Source: Cercospora beticola
Lineage: Eukaryota; Ascomycota; Dothideomycetes; Mycosphaerellales; Mycosphaerellaceae
Reading direction: 5' to 3'
Assembly: GCF_033473495.1 (NCBI RefSeq)
Contig: NC_088943.1
Location: 1,468,001 to 1,532,000 of the forward strand
Length of the DNA stretch: 64,000 nt
In this document: positions 33,601 through 47,389 of the stretch, piece by piece
Layout: the number at the start of each line of letters is the position of its first letter
Position numbering within the stretch: the first letter of the stretch is position 1
Program-made: the position numbers and the translations under genes
Notes under the pieces: model-generated
What the model was told of the DNA's origin: nothing
The model's database searches: none
What the model saw: only the letters and a program-made list of their open reading frames with translations

Positions 33601-33786
33601 AGGTTTGAGCTGGGTCGAAATCACAACATCGATCAATCTGGCGACGTGAAGGACTGTGGTGCGCCCGTCTGTAAGTTCCGCTTGCATGACGGAGCGCGAG
33701 AGTATCTCGGGGACATGGCGGATATCCTGTGGCTGAAGATGAAGTTTGGTGGATCTGAGAAGGAGTATGCTATAGGACCCGAGTGA
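30697..33786 (+). pseudogene. Decaying multi-kilobase gene of unknown family
   Basis: Coding-like sequence can be followed for 3 kb but is broken. Frame 1 runs from 30697 through an in-frame TGA (30952-30954) into KQSLLEYIAFTDEVQMIVER... to ~31490. It then shifts to a second frame (SPEHVGEMLVRLFPDTLP... Lys/Arg-rich, to ~32120) and back (AIANCLNMAKKDVDASR). It then moves to a third frame (GLIEADGALLNAITLALLDEW...) which hits TAG at 32870-32872 but continues open behind it. A good intron lies at 32931-32980 (GTAAGC...CTAAT...CGCAG). A further TGA at 33334-33336 is followed in the same frame to the real-looking end at 33786. Two TGAs can be explained by CGA-to-TGA and the TAG by CAG-to-TAG. I do not recognise the family. 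Some shifts could be unseen introns. Confidence 0.55.
31731..31970 (+). repeat. Duplicated basic motif inside the decaying gene
   Basis: Two 20-residue copies exactly 180 bases apart (31731-31790 and 31911-31970) share R-A-[RK]-[KR]-A-[RK]-E-T-P-[AG]-Q-R-E-[TA]-R-L-x-K-G-R. The copies lie in the same frame and are followed by Lys-rich sequence. Confidence 0.75.
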
Positions 33787-34329
33787 AAATGCTACCGCGA
33801 AGGGTCAGCGGAGCTTTGGCAAAAGAATCTCACGACGGGAAAGAAAGTAACGCGGGAGGACGGGAGATTATGTGGGACATCAGGCCCCACTGCCAACGAA
33901 TGACCGCCTCCGTCCAGCTTCCGGAATACAGTAAGCCTTGTGACTCTGGCCCTGTGTTCGACAGCGGAAAGGGAAGAGTTACACCGCACTGCTCTGCACT
34001 TGAAGTGAATTTGGAGAACGAGAGAGTGGCACCGACTTACAATCGTTTCAGCGTTCCAGTGCTTGCTAACTTTCTGAAGGTGGCCTGGGTGGGACAAGGA
34101 AACGACCGTCCGCGCATACCGACGCGTCAACGAGTATGGCAGAAGAACGATTCACGACTTTTACAGCAATCGGATCGAGTCCGCTCTAATCTATCACCTG
34201 GCCAGCTCCGACGTGCTCCAACACACGCTCCAATCGCAGAGAATCATCAAAAGGTCTGCCGGCCTCCGGACAGTGCCAAGACCATCGTCAAGCGCGCTAT
34301 TACTATCATGAGCACCCACAGATGTCTCC
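33787..34329. other. Region without a supported gene
   Basis: Between the relic gene and the 3' end of the alpha-glucosidase gene. A plus-strand frame from 33783 to 34457 overlaps the glucosidase on the other strand and has no domain. Confidence 0.45.
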
Positions 34330-36813
<2,484 letters not shown>

Positions 36814-36815
36814 TA

Positions 36816-36855
36816 GAAGTGTGCCCCACGTGACCCACAGAACCTCGTAAACCTA
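36816..36855 (+). repeat. Left terminal inverted repeat of the pogo element
   Basis: The first 24 bases are identical to the complement of the right end; 36 of 40 match overall. It keeps CA and TG dinucleotides, so it escaped RIP, and contains CACGTG. Confidence 0.9.
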
Positions 36856-36930
36856 CAATTCTAGTATGTTTTTGAGGTAGTGTTTCTCAACTATTACTAC
36901 ATGGATTGTTATAATTCAAACTGTATTATA

Positions 36931-37223
36931 ATCGCTATATATTAAGCTTACTAAACTAAAGGTTTAGTACTACCTTCCTACTTAGTTATTATATTCTTAA
37001 TAGTTTAGCTAGATTAGCTTATATACTCGCTACTAGCTTTATAGGCTCTATAAATATAGGCTATAGAGGTAGTACCTTTAACTCTACTTATTTTAATTAC
37101 TTTAGAGCTTTAATTAATTAATTAAAGTATTACTAGAGTTTATTAAATTTAAAGGTCTAACTTATCTAGATATAGTAGAATAAAGTAAAGTAAAACTCTC
37201 TAGAATAAGTAGTTAGAGAGGCT
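36931..37223 (-). pseudogene. Pogo transposase relic, C-terminal part
   Basis: Joined to 46461 it continues in the same frame on the minus strand, with RIP-type TAG/TAA stops. I do not recognise motifs in this tail; the assignment rests on frame continuity and element boundaries. Confidence 0.55.
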
Positions 37224-37356
37224 TAGGTTTCTATCTACTATAAGTCTATAAAGAAATACTTTCTACTAAGAATTCCTAAAGTCTAAAGTACTATTTACTT
37301 AAAGTCTAACTATTAGATAGAAAGATATAGTATCTATAGAATCTTAAATCGTAATA
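37224..37356 (-). repeat. Left terminal repeat of element C
   Basis: 133 bases matching 45643-45747 plus 46433-46460. It begins TAGG and ends AATA, as expected of TG...CA termini after RIP. Confidence 0.75.
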
Positions 37357-38659
37357 CTCTCTCTAATAGTCTATCTCTTAATAGCTAGTTATTTTTCTTA
37401 GTTTTATTCTCTATTATAGTAAAAGCTTTTACTTTACTTATATCTCTAAAAGCTAAAACTATATTTCTTATAAGTTCTAGATACTAATAGCTTAATAGTA
37501 AGTATCTCTTCTTTTAATACAAAGTATACTATCTAGCTTTAAATAACTCTAAGTTATCTATTCTCTTTTTTTCTTATTATTATCTCTATATAGCTCTTAT
37601 AGTATAAGCTAAATACTCTAATTCTTTCTCTAATTTAAGTTACTTAAGTATTTCTACTTCTTTCTTTTCTAGAATAGAAAGAATATTATTAGATAATAAG
37701 TATAGTTAGATATCTATAGTATCTCTAATAGATAACTAAGATTTAGATAGGCTACTAAGTAGAACTTAGATTCTATTCTTAGGTTTAACTATCTCTACTA
37801 TTACTAGCTAGGCCTCTCTTATTTTCTTTCTAAGTAATAGTAAGCTAGACTATACTTATAATATACTCTATAAACTTATTATTTAAAAAGTAAAGTACTA
37901 CTATACTAGTTTCCTTTCTAATACTTTATTATTCTTATACTTCTTCTTTAGCTCTTACTAGATAGCTTTTACTATCTTTTTCTCTAATACTATCTCTTTA
38001 TTCTCTTTACTAATATAAAGCTAAATCTAGTAGATTACTTTATAGTTTACTTTATTAGTTATTAGAGTAGATATTAAGGTCTTAATAGTTAAGTATAGGT
38101 CTTCTCTCTTAAGAAATATAGCTATCTTTCTAAACTATTATTCTAAGTTCTTCTTAGAAAGTACTAGATATAGTCTCTTTACTAAAGTACTATTTATTTT
38201 ATTTTATTTCTATCTTATTTTCTAAAGAGTTAACTTTAGGTATATATATTACTAAGTTCTTCTAACTATAGCTAAGAAATAAATTTATTTTATATAGTAA
38301 ACTAGGACCTATATATCTTAGTATTTAGTTCTTACTAGACCTTCTTAGTATTTAGTTCTTAGTATATATATAGATAGAAATTCTCTTATACTAGACTATC
38401 TAGTAGAGGATTAACTATACTAAGACTCCTCTTTCTTAGCTAGAGCTTTTAGAACTCTATCTTCTAGATAGCTCTAAAGTAAATATTATACTCTAGGCCT
38501 TATATATAGTATATATATTAATAGCTAAAAAAGTATATCTCTCTAGTACTTTCTAGTATAGGAACTTTCTAGTACTACTATATTTATAATAAAGATAGGT
38601 TTATAACTTCTTTTAATCTTAAGTATATTAGTTTATCTAACTAGGCTTCTAGAGCTTAA

Positions 38660-38860
38660 TATTAGGTTTATCGGCGCTAGGCTAATAACCTAAGATCTTA
38701 CTAAGCAGAAGCTTAAGCTCGATCGGGATTTAAGCTTATCGAGTAGTCTAGAGAAAAGCAACAAAGTAGAAAGGTTTACTTAATTCTAATTAGTAAGATA
38801 GAATAGTAAGTTATATATAATAACTATCTAGAGAAGTAATACTTATCGCTATTATATATA
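38660..38860 (-). repeat. 3' LTR of gypsy element A
   Basis: Aligns without gaps to 45256-45456 with scattered, mostly transition, differences. It begins TATTAGG (TGTTAGG before RIP). The right boundary is uncertain by ~6 bases. Confidence 0.8.
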
Positions 38861-39198
38861 AAGGAGAATCTCTATATTCTTTTAGGTCTATTATACGTAT
38901 AAGAGACCCGATCTATTACTCTATCGAGAGAGTAGGAGATCTGTTCCTTTATATATAGAGGAGTCTCTCTAGTTCTTAAGAGATCCTTTCTATTCTATAA
39001 CCGGGTATAGCCGCGTAGCTATAAGAGATAATTAGGTAAAAGGAGTCGTAATAGTTAGAACTATAATACTATCTCCCTTTTAGCTTAGCTCGTCCCGAGC
39101 TTCTATACTTATTAGCTTTAGAATTCCTCTCGTTATACCTAGTAGTAAAGATATCTCTTTCCTTCTCTTATAATATTAATCCTTCCGACGTACTATCT

Positions 39199-39803
39199 AC
39201 GAAAAAACGCAAACGCTATACTATTCGAATCTACTAGCTTAGAGAATACGCTATAAAGCCTTATTCTCGTTATTAAGAGAATAACTTAGTATATCGGATC
39301 TATATCTTATTAGGAAAATGTTCCTACTATTATACTAGTAACGCGAAGAGATATAACGTATAGATAATAGATTCTAAATAGGAGCGTCTCGGGAAATAGT
39401 ATAAGAAGCTACTATCTAAGTTAGATTAGGCGAAGGATATGCTTATAAAGGTATATACGAAGGAGATACGTTTATAGTAGTAGTTAGATATCTTAGACTA
39501 GAAAGCGGAGGCTAGTTATACTCTTAAGAAGTAAGAGCTTAAGAAGATAGAAAAGGAGGAGTATATTATAGAGTAGGCAGGTATTCTTCTTATTCCTAGA
39601 GACTCGTCTAGTCTCGCTCTTAGTCCTCTAACCTAGAGTACTATAGATAGTTCTATAGATTCTGCCTTCTAGAGTTTTCTCGATAGAGTTATAGTAGAGC
39701 CTATTAATAGAACTGCTTAAGGAGTAGCTAGTAGTTCGTAAGGTTCGTCTCTAGTTCCTAAGTATTATTAGATTCGTAGTACTCTTTCTACTTAATAAGG
39801 TAT
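39199..39803 (+). pseudogene. Antisense coding relic between integrase and 3' LTR of element A
   Basis: On the plus strand, opposite to gag-pol, one frame of ~200 codons is broken only by TAG/TAA, all explicable as RIPed Gln or Trp codons. It is Lys/Glu/Leu-rich and coiled-coil-like, with a Cys-containing GKCSYYYTSNAKR stretch near 39313-39351 that may once have been a C-X2-C...C finger. Family unknown. Confidence 0.55.
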
Positions 39804-39849
39804 TTCTAATTCTTATAGTCTAGGATTTTTTCGACTTCGAACTTATCTT

Positions 39850-42800
39850 CTTTCTCTAGTTAGAAGTAGAATGTTTTTTAGTATAGAGTTTCGGCGTCGG
39901 CGGGTTCTAGTAGTAATATATAGAATACTAGATAGATCTTCGTATCTTTTAGTAGCTTAAGTCGGTAGTTAACTAGTCCTCTAACTTCGTTAATTAAAAA
40001 TAGTCTAACTTTAATATAATCTAGTTTTTTAGTCTTCTTTCTTATTTTTAGATTTTTTATAAGAAGGTAGACCTTATCTCTCTTTTAAAGCTAAGGTACT
40101 ATTTTTCTTTTATTATATCTAGATTTAGCAATTATTATTTATAAGTCTTAGATATAGTTCTTAAGTTCCTTATAAATAGTTTTTATATCCTATACTATAA
40201 CTATAGCTCTCTTAGCTTAGGAATAACTATATAGGTCTCCGAATAGGTTCGGATTTCGTCTATAATTCGAGAAGAATAGCGTAGCCTATATAGTTTCTAA
40301 TTTGTAGTTATTTAGCGCTATTTATACTATAGGGAGTAATATAACCTAATTGTCTTATACGTAATTAATATAGTATTATAGATACTATTCTAGAGTCTAG
40401 TTTATTCTTTCCGTTTGTCCGTCTATTTCTAGATAATAGGCTATAGAGAGTTTATATTTAATCCCGATAGTTCTAATAAGTATTTTCTAGTAGTTCGATA
40501 TAAATAACTTATTTCTATCGGTAATAAAGATCTTCGGAAACCTATAGTATCGTATTAGCTTATCTATTACGAGGTATCCGAGTTATTCTACTATATATTT
40601 TTCGCTAGTAGGTATAAAGTATATATATTTAGTAAGTCTATCGACTATAACTATAATTATATCGAATATAGTTTCTATAACCTTATCTATCGAGAATAGG
40701 AGTTTCGTAATAAAGTCTATTATAACTTCGTTCTAAAGTTATTATAGTAGAGTCCTAAACTATATATATCTGTATTTCGCGTATCGTTCGGCTTTATTCC
40801 TTTAGTAATACTTATAGCGCTTAATATACTTAAGTACCTTTTATTATATTTATAAAAACTTCTTTAGATAAGTTCTATAGTTTTAGTTACTCCTAGATAT
40901 CCTTTCGTAAGGTCGTTATAATATTATCGTATATATTCTTCTTCTCGGTTCTTTAGTACCTAGTATTTGCCTTATAGTATTAGAAACTACTCCTTAGTAT
41001 CGTTAAGGATTCGTACTATATTATTAAATTCTTAAGTATTAGTACTAAGGCTTCTATCTAGATTAGCCTTAAGTACTCGTTACTATATAGGTTCCTTTCC
41101 TTCTATATAGTCGACTCTTCGACTTAGAGCGTCTACTCTACTATTCTCTCTTCCTAGAGTATAGTAGATTTCGAACTTATACTATCCGAGTAGTTCCGAC
41201 TAGTAGGCCTATCTACGAGTTAGTACTTTAGTCGTAGTAAAGTAGGTTAGATTCTTATAATTAGAAAGAATCGTTAGTCCTAGTACTCCTTCTATATAGT
41301 AGTTCTAGTATTATAGTACTATAATAATAGCTAGTAGTTCCTTATTATAGATATTATAGTTTTGTTCTATAGGTAATATTTTCCTTAAGTAATAAGCTAC
41401 TAGGTATCTTTTCCTATTATATATCTATATAAAGTATACTTCTATAGCTAGATCCGATATATTAGTCTCGATAAAGACTAGCTTCTTTATATTAAATATT
41501 ATTAGTACTAGTGCTTCGTAGTATATCTATACTAGCTTATCGAATACTTTTTAATATTACTATTCCTATTTCTATTTAAAGTCCTTCTTCGTAAGATCTA
41601 ATAGTAGTATAGCAATCTTAGAGTAATCTCTAATAAACTTCCGATTATAGTTAGCTAGTCTAAGGAATAATTATATATCTTTAACTATTTTCGGAGTTAG
41701 CTATATTTTAATAGATTCGATTTTTTCCGAGTCGATTACGATTCCTTTTATATTAATAATAAAGCTAAGGAACTTAACTTCCTTCTTATAGAATTCGTAT
41801 TTTTCGGGTATAGTCTAGAATCCTACTTAGGAGAGTCTTTCGAATATACTTTATACTTATCGTTTATATTTCTTAAGAGATTCTTTAGTATAGACGAGAA
41901 TATCGTCTATATATATAATAACGTATATATCGAGTAGGTTTCTAAGAATATCGTTTACTATCTTCTAGTAGGAGGCTAGCGCGTTAGTTAATCCTATTAG
42001 TATAACTATAAATTCGTATAATCCGTAGCGTATTCGAAACGCTATCTTCTATTCTTCGCCTTCTACTATATAGATAGTATAGAATATATCTCGTAGATCG
42101 ATCTTCGTATACTAGTCTAATCCGGTAAGTTTGTCTTATAATTCCTTAATATTAGGTAATAGATATTAGTTCTTAATTATAATATTATTAAGTTTCCTAT
42201 AGTTAACGACAATTCGTATCTTCCTATTAGGCTTTAGAATACCGAAGATAGGTACGCCTATACTAGACCTAGACTTATATATCTAGCTCTTAGCTAGTAT
42301 TTTACGTAGCTACTTATCCTCTTCTTAGAGCGCGTATTCGGATTTCTTAAATAGTAGTACGAATAGGAGCTACGTTCCGGGTTTTAGGTTAATCTAGTAA
42401 TCCTATATCTAGTATTTAGGTAAGGTAGTAATATCCTCTACTTCTTTAAAGAGTTTCGCCTATTTTTAATACTTTTTAGAGATATCGGGTTCCGAGGCTA
42501 TATCCTTCGATAGTATATTACTTCTATCTATTCTTATAACTTGTTTATCCTCCTTACTATTATAAGTAACTATCCGAGTTAGGCTCGATTATTTCGTAGC
42601 TCCGAGCGACTAGAGTATTATTTCGTTAATCTATCTCCTAGTCTTATTTATTAGTAAACTCTATCGCTATATAGAGTTAATATCGATAACGTAATCGTAT
42701 TATTTAAACCTAAGTACTCCTCGTCTCTAATCGATAATTAGATTATACTTTCTTAACTAAGGTATACCTAGTACGACGTTATAACTAGCTATATTAGTAA

Positions 42801-45250
42801 TATCTAAGATAATTTCCTCGTAGTACTATTAGATAGTAAGTAGTAATAGAATAGTTTCTCGTTCTACGCTTAGTAACGATAATCTGTCGACTACGATTAA
42901 TTTATACTCTTCGTCCTTCGATTAGATAGCTATCCTATATCGCTTTACGAATAATTTAAAAGTAAAGTTCCCGCTCGCTCTAGAATTAATTATAGCTTAG
43001 ACCTTATATCTATTAATAGTAATATTAGTACGAAAGACTAATATTAATACTTAAGCGCTTTCTATATTATAGAACTCTCTTCGGATACTTATTCCTTAAA
43101 AGTCGATTCTTTTCTCGACTAGGTTTCGATAGTAGGTATCCTATACTATTCTCGGATCTAGTATAACGTATATTAGATTGTTTCGTATATAGTTCTCTCT
43201 TCCGAAGTCTCGATATAAGTATATATTAACTAATATTATTATATCTTAGTATATTGTTCGGAGATTTAGTATATACTTTCTTATACTAAGTTCGGTACGA
43301 TTTCTTCGCTTAGTATAATATATCTAAATAGTATAATCGTACTTCTAATAGGAACGAGTTCTTATATAAGCGACCTAAAGTCGTACTATATAGAGACTCT
43401 TAGCTAGTTCTAGAGCTTAACTTATAGTTTCTTAAGTACTCGATCGAATTTAGTAGAGTATAAGTATTACTTCCTACTAATTCTTAGAAATATATCTTCT
43501 TATCGTATAGCTAGAAATAGTATAACTTTATATATAATTCCTACCTAAGTATATATAAATATCGTAATCTTATTATCTAGGTCTAATTCTTTATCGGATA
43601 ATTCTTTAGATACGTCTTCTTTATCTATAGTCGAGTCTTATTCTTCCTTCTTAGAGTTAATTTTAGAAGAGGTATTCTCTTAGTTTTTATAATAAGATTT
43701 GTTAGTTTCTTTCTTAGCGAGTCTAAGATATAGTACTAGTTCTTATAGCTTCTCTAGAATAGGTAAGAGTCTACTTTCGTTATTATATTACTAGATTAGA
43801 AGATCTTCTTTTCGAATTAGTTTAGTCGGAAAGAAGTTATTCTCTCTTTTAGAAGAGATATATATTTAGTATATATTATTATAATAGAATCGCTAATAAA
43901 GGCTTCTATATCTATAACGTTCTTCCTAGTAGATCTATATTAGGATACTTCGTTACTATATCGTTCCGAATATCTACTTTTCTTTTTATATTTCGTCTTT
44001 TAGGATCTAGAGTTCGTCTTAGATAGTATTATATCTTCTATCTAAAGTTTCCTATTATTATTTAAGTTTCTAGAACTATAGTTAAAAGTAAATCTCTTCC
44101 TTTTCTTATAAGATTTCGTCTAGGAGAATTCGTAGCTTAGTAAGCTTAACGAGTCGGTCGGTTTCCTTTATAGTTTCCTTATTTTTATATTTCTAGGTTA
44201 TTATACCTAGGAGTCGGACCTCCTTAGAAGACTAATTATCGTTATAGCCTCCTTATCCTTCTTCTTTTCGTTATATTATATTAATAGATTATCGCTATAC
44301 TATATTCTTAGAACGATAATCTCTCGCGAAGTAGCCTAGTTTACTATAGTTATAATAAGTCTTATCGCTACTTTATTTCTTACTTAGCCTACTCTTTAGC
44401 TTACCTTTTCCTTTAATTCTATAACTTTTCTAGGTTATATTAAGTTCTATTAGTTAGAGTCTATAGTATAGTTTATTAGACTAGTTATTTAGCTTCGAAT
44501 AGTATTTATAGTTCCTTCTATAGTCTAGAGTAAACTCGGCCGTTCCTCTAACCTTAGAGTCGTACTTATATTCTAGAGCTCTTTTATAAAGCTAGTTATT
44601 AATCTTAATAGCTACTTCGGTTAAATCCTTTAGAGTATCGAGTATTCCTCTATAGTTTATTAACTAGTCCTTAACCGAGTCTTTAAGACTATATCTAAAT
44701 ATTATTATTAACGCCTATTAGTCCTATCTAGTTACCTATAAGTATTCCTCGAACTTAGCTATATACTTAGATACTAAAGTTCGCTATCGGAGGTACTAGA
44801 TAACTCTAATTACTTAGGTTACCTTATTAGAAGATCCGAAGATCTCCTTAAGCTTAGCTTTAAAGATCGTATAGTTTCTAAATATACTAGTAGAATCTTA
44901 AGTTCTCTAGCTATCTAAGTAGACCTTAAGGTAGAGTTTAATCTAGTTCTAAGTACTACCTCTAAGGTACGTACTTATAAAGATAGTCTTAAGTATTACT
45001 TAGACTAGGTTAAATATAAAATATATATCTATTTAGTTAACCTAATCGTCGAACTTATTTCGATCTCTATAGTAGTAGTTAGGCTTCGCTAGTTTAAAGC
45101 TTCTTAGTTTTAGGCTACTATCTTTATCGTCGGAGTCGTCCGGTAGAGTTAGTCTTAAAGCTTAAACTAGCTTACTATAGCTAGATTCTACTTTACTAGA
45201 AGTAGGATTCTCTCTAGAGCTTCCTATAATAGATATCCTTAAAGGTATAT
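39850..45250 (-). pseudogene. Gag-pol relic of gypsy element A
   Basis: The reading frame on the minus strand is full of TAG/TAA at Gln and Trp positions, and Cys, His and Met codons are changed. This is as expected when CpA and TpG are converted to TpA. The gag knuckle keeps C-X2-C-X4-H-X4-C spacing with Tyr in place of Cys/His. The protease Asp is now Asn. RT and integrase cores remain legible. The limits given are approximate. Confidence 0.8.
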
Positions 45251-45255
45251 AAAGC

Positions 45256-45456
45256 TATTAGGTTTATCGGCGCTAGGCTAATAACCTAAGATCTTACTAA
45301 GTAGAAGCTTAAGCTCGATCGAAGTTTAAGCTTATCGAGTAGTCTAGAGGAAAGTAACGAAGTAGGAAGAGTTACTTAATTCTAATTAGTAAGATAGAAT
45401 AGTAAGTTATATATAATAACTATCTAGAGAGGCGATACTTATCGCTATTAAATATA
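45256..45456 (-). repeat. 5' LTR of gypsy element A
   Basis: Partner of 38660-38860. The differences between the copies show RIP or divergence after insertion. Confidence 0.8.
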
Positions 45457-45747
45457 AATAAGACTTACTAGTCCTTAGCTATCTACTCTATAGTACTCTT
45501 ATGCTCTCTATTATAGAGCGCGATAAAGTATAGAGTAGGTAGTAGTAGAGCGCCCGGCGTCTGCCTAATAGGTACTCTATATAGCTACTATACCTACTCG
45601 ACTTCGATTAGTTAGTCGACTCTTCGGCAAGTAGAACCGTAATAGGTTTCTATCTACTATAAGTCTATAAAGAAATACTCTCTACTAAGAATTCCTAAAG
45701 CCTAAAGTACTACTTATCTAAAGTCTAACTATTAGATAGAGAGATAT

Positions 45748-45906
45748 TATAAGAGTAGGGTTACGTAGGTAGTTATATAATACCTAGGTTATATTATAAT
45801 ATACTAAAGATTTATAACCTAGAGCTATCTATACTTACTAAGCTCGGATATTATACCTTTTTAGCCGAGAGGTAACGAAATAAAGCTCTAGGATTTCGCT
45901 ATTATA
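45748..45906 (+). repeat. Left terminal repeat of the TRIM
   Basis: 159 bases, same length as 46269-46427, with scattered mostly transition differences. Confidence 0.9.
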
Positions 45907-46268
45907 AGAATATCCGAGCTTAACGGTTCTACTATAGGTTCGGCCGAAGTCGGTAGCTCGGTATATTCGAGGTCTTCGGTTCGATCCTCGCTTAGAGCTA
46001 AAAAGCGGAGTTAAAATTGCGTCGGTATACGTACTAAGGCTAAATGCCTTAGTACTAGATAACGTTTATAGATTTGCCTTATTACGTGCTCGTATTACGT
46101 AACTAGGTTCCGTACGCGTACAACCTATATACTTCTATAGTCCCTTATCTATCGCTTTAGAGTTAATATAACTTAGTAAGCACTCTTAGTTACGTAATAT
46201 ACTACGGCCTCTAAGTATATAATCCGGGCTTAGCGCCGGGGCGTCGCCTTCCGGAGGAAGAGGATAGT

Positions 46269-46427
46269 TATAAGAGCGGAGTTACGTAGATAGTTACGTA
46301 ATACCTAGGTTACGTAGTAATATACTAAAGATTTATAACCTAGAGCTATCTATACTTACTAAGCTCGGATATTATATCTTTTTAGCTAAGAGGTAACGAA
46401 ACAAAGCTCTAGGATTTCGCTATTATA
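46269..46427 (+). repeat. Right terminal repeat of the TRIM
   Basis: Partner of 45748-45906; preceded by the polypurine tract and followed by GATAT. Confidence 0.9.
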
Positions 46428-46460
46428 GATATAGTATCTATAGAATCTTAAATCGTAATA

Positions 46461-47089
46461 AGTATTACTAATAGATCTAGTAGATAAATACTAGTCTTAC
46501 TAAAGAAGCTAAGGATATTCTTTATAGTAAAGGCCTAGGTAAATATAGGCTAAAATAACTTAAGAAAGTTCTACTTTCTTACTATAGATAGCTCTTAGTA
46601 CTCTATATTAAGCTTATTAAGCTCCTAGCTATATCTAATAGATAAGAGCCTAAATAATAATATATTTAGTAGCTATAGGTAGTAGGTACTATATAGTAGA
46701 AATACTATAATTAGAATCTTTCTTTCTAAAGTAAAGTTAATAAACTTTATAGTTATATAAGAGCTATAGCTATCTAGAATTAAAAGCCTCTACTTTAGCT
46801 ATACTTTAGTCTTTATATATCTATTAAATACGTCTCTAAGCTATATAAAACTAAGGTTATTATTAGTCTATCTAGTCTTAGAAGTTTACTAGTAAACCTT
46901 ATAGATCTTAGAGTTAAAATTCTATACTTAGCTATCTTAAATATTACTTTCTTAAGCTTTATAAATTATTATTAGAGGTAGCTATAAACTATTAGCGTAA
47001 ATACTAGCTAAGATAGTAATCTATTTATAGTTACTAGAGTAAATATTTCTAAGTACTTTCTTTATTTCTAAAATATATTTTATATAAAT
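46461..47089 (-). pseudogene. Pogo transposase relic, catalytic part
   Basis: It continues the transposase on the other side of element B. LILDSYSS (second Asp), then the hydrophobic stretch and HST-like LLYSTYYL, then the third acidic position 35 residues on, then KNILSFFSKTSIY. It is cut at 46461 by element C; the frame resumes at 37223. Confidence 0.75.
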
Positions 47090-47284
47090 TATAAGAGCTA
47101 GGAGTATATAGCTCGAGAGGCGTAGCTTATTAGGCGTTAAGGCATAACGGCTAGTACCGCTTATACTTAGCGTAGGACAAAAGCACGTAGAACGTATATA
47201 AACTAAGAAGGCAAGAATTATTCTTAATATCTCTAGATAGGGAGTCTAGAGGCGCTTAATATATTGCTATATTCTACTCTTATA
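47090..47284 (+). repeat. 5' LTR of element B
   Basis: 195 bases; roughly eight differences from the 3' LTR, nearly all transitions. Confidence 0.92.
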
Positions 47285-47389
47285 ATTATAATTCTTCTAC
47301 CTTATTAAGAGTAGCGATCTATTAAGGCCTATTATACTTATACGAAACGTATCTACCTAGCGAACTAATCGCGACGACGACGTACCGAA

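Larger units (their letters stand above)
38660..45456 (-). mobile_element. Element A: Ty3/gypsy LTR retrotransposon (GPY/F type), RIP-dead
   Basis: Direct repeats of ~195-201 bases (38660-38860 and 45256-45456) bound a ~6.4 kb interior. Domain order on the minus strand is gag CCHC knuckle (44316-44357), protease DSGA relic (~42976-42987), RT YIDDIL (41896-41913), integrase VDRLTKY (40625-40645) and a GPY/F-like VRLFLI (39992-40009). Protease before RT and integrase after it is the Ty3/gypsy order. No chromodomain was seen. Target duplication was not found. The element is inserted in element C. Confidence 0.88.
45748..46427 (+). mobile_element. 680-base terminal-repeat miniature element (TRIM)
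   Basis: Two 159-base direct repeats (45748-45906, 46269-46427) flank a 362-base non-coding interior. A 5-base duplication GATAT lies at 45743-45747 and 46428-46432. The ends are TATA...TATA (TGTA...TACA before RIP). A purine tract GGAGGAAGAGGATAG lies directly before the right repeat (polypurine tract). The interior holds a tRNA-like stretch with a B-box match GGTTCGATCC near 45978. It has no coding capacity, so any movement would need enzymes supplied by another element. It sits inside the right repeat of element C. Confidence 0.88.
37224..46460 (-). mobile_element. Element C: LTR-type element with 133-base terminal repeats, non-autonomous-looking
   Basis: Identically placed 133-base direct repeats bound it: 37224-37356 (intact) and 45643-46460 (split by the TRIM; 105 + 28 bases). 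Read on the minus strand, a purine tract ending AGAGAGAG directly precedes the repeat start TATTACG, as a polypurine tract would. Its own interior, minus gypsy A, is only ~1.49 kb (37357-38659 and 45457-45642) and shows coiled-coil-like minus-strand coding relics but no reverse transcriptase. No convincing target duplication is visible. Confidence 0.6.
45643..46460 (-). repeat. Right terminal repeat of element C, split by the TRIM
   Basis: 45643-45747 and 46433-46460 add up to 133 bases matching the left copy; between them sits the 680-base TRIM plus its 5-base target duplication. Confidence 0.75.

Noticed and set aside
45930..46000. Calling a functional tRNA gene inside the TRIM
   Set aside because: Only the B-box region is convincing; stems do not pair after RIP and no terminator follows.
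37224..46460. Treating the two 133-base copies as solo insertions and not the ends of one element
   Set aside because: Transposase frame continuity from 46461 to 37223 and the adjacent purine tract favour one element, although no target duplication was found, so this is not excluded.
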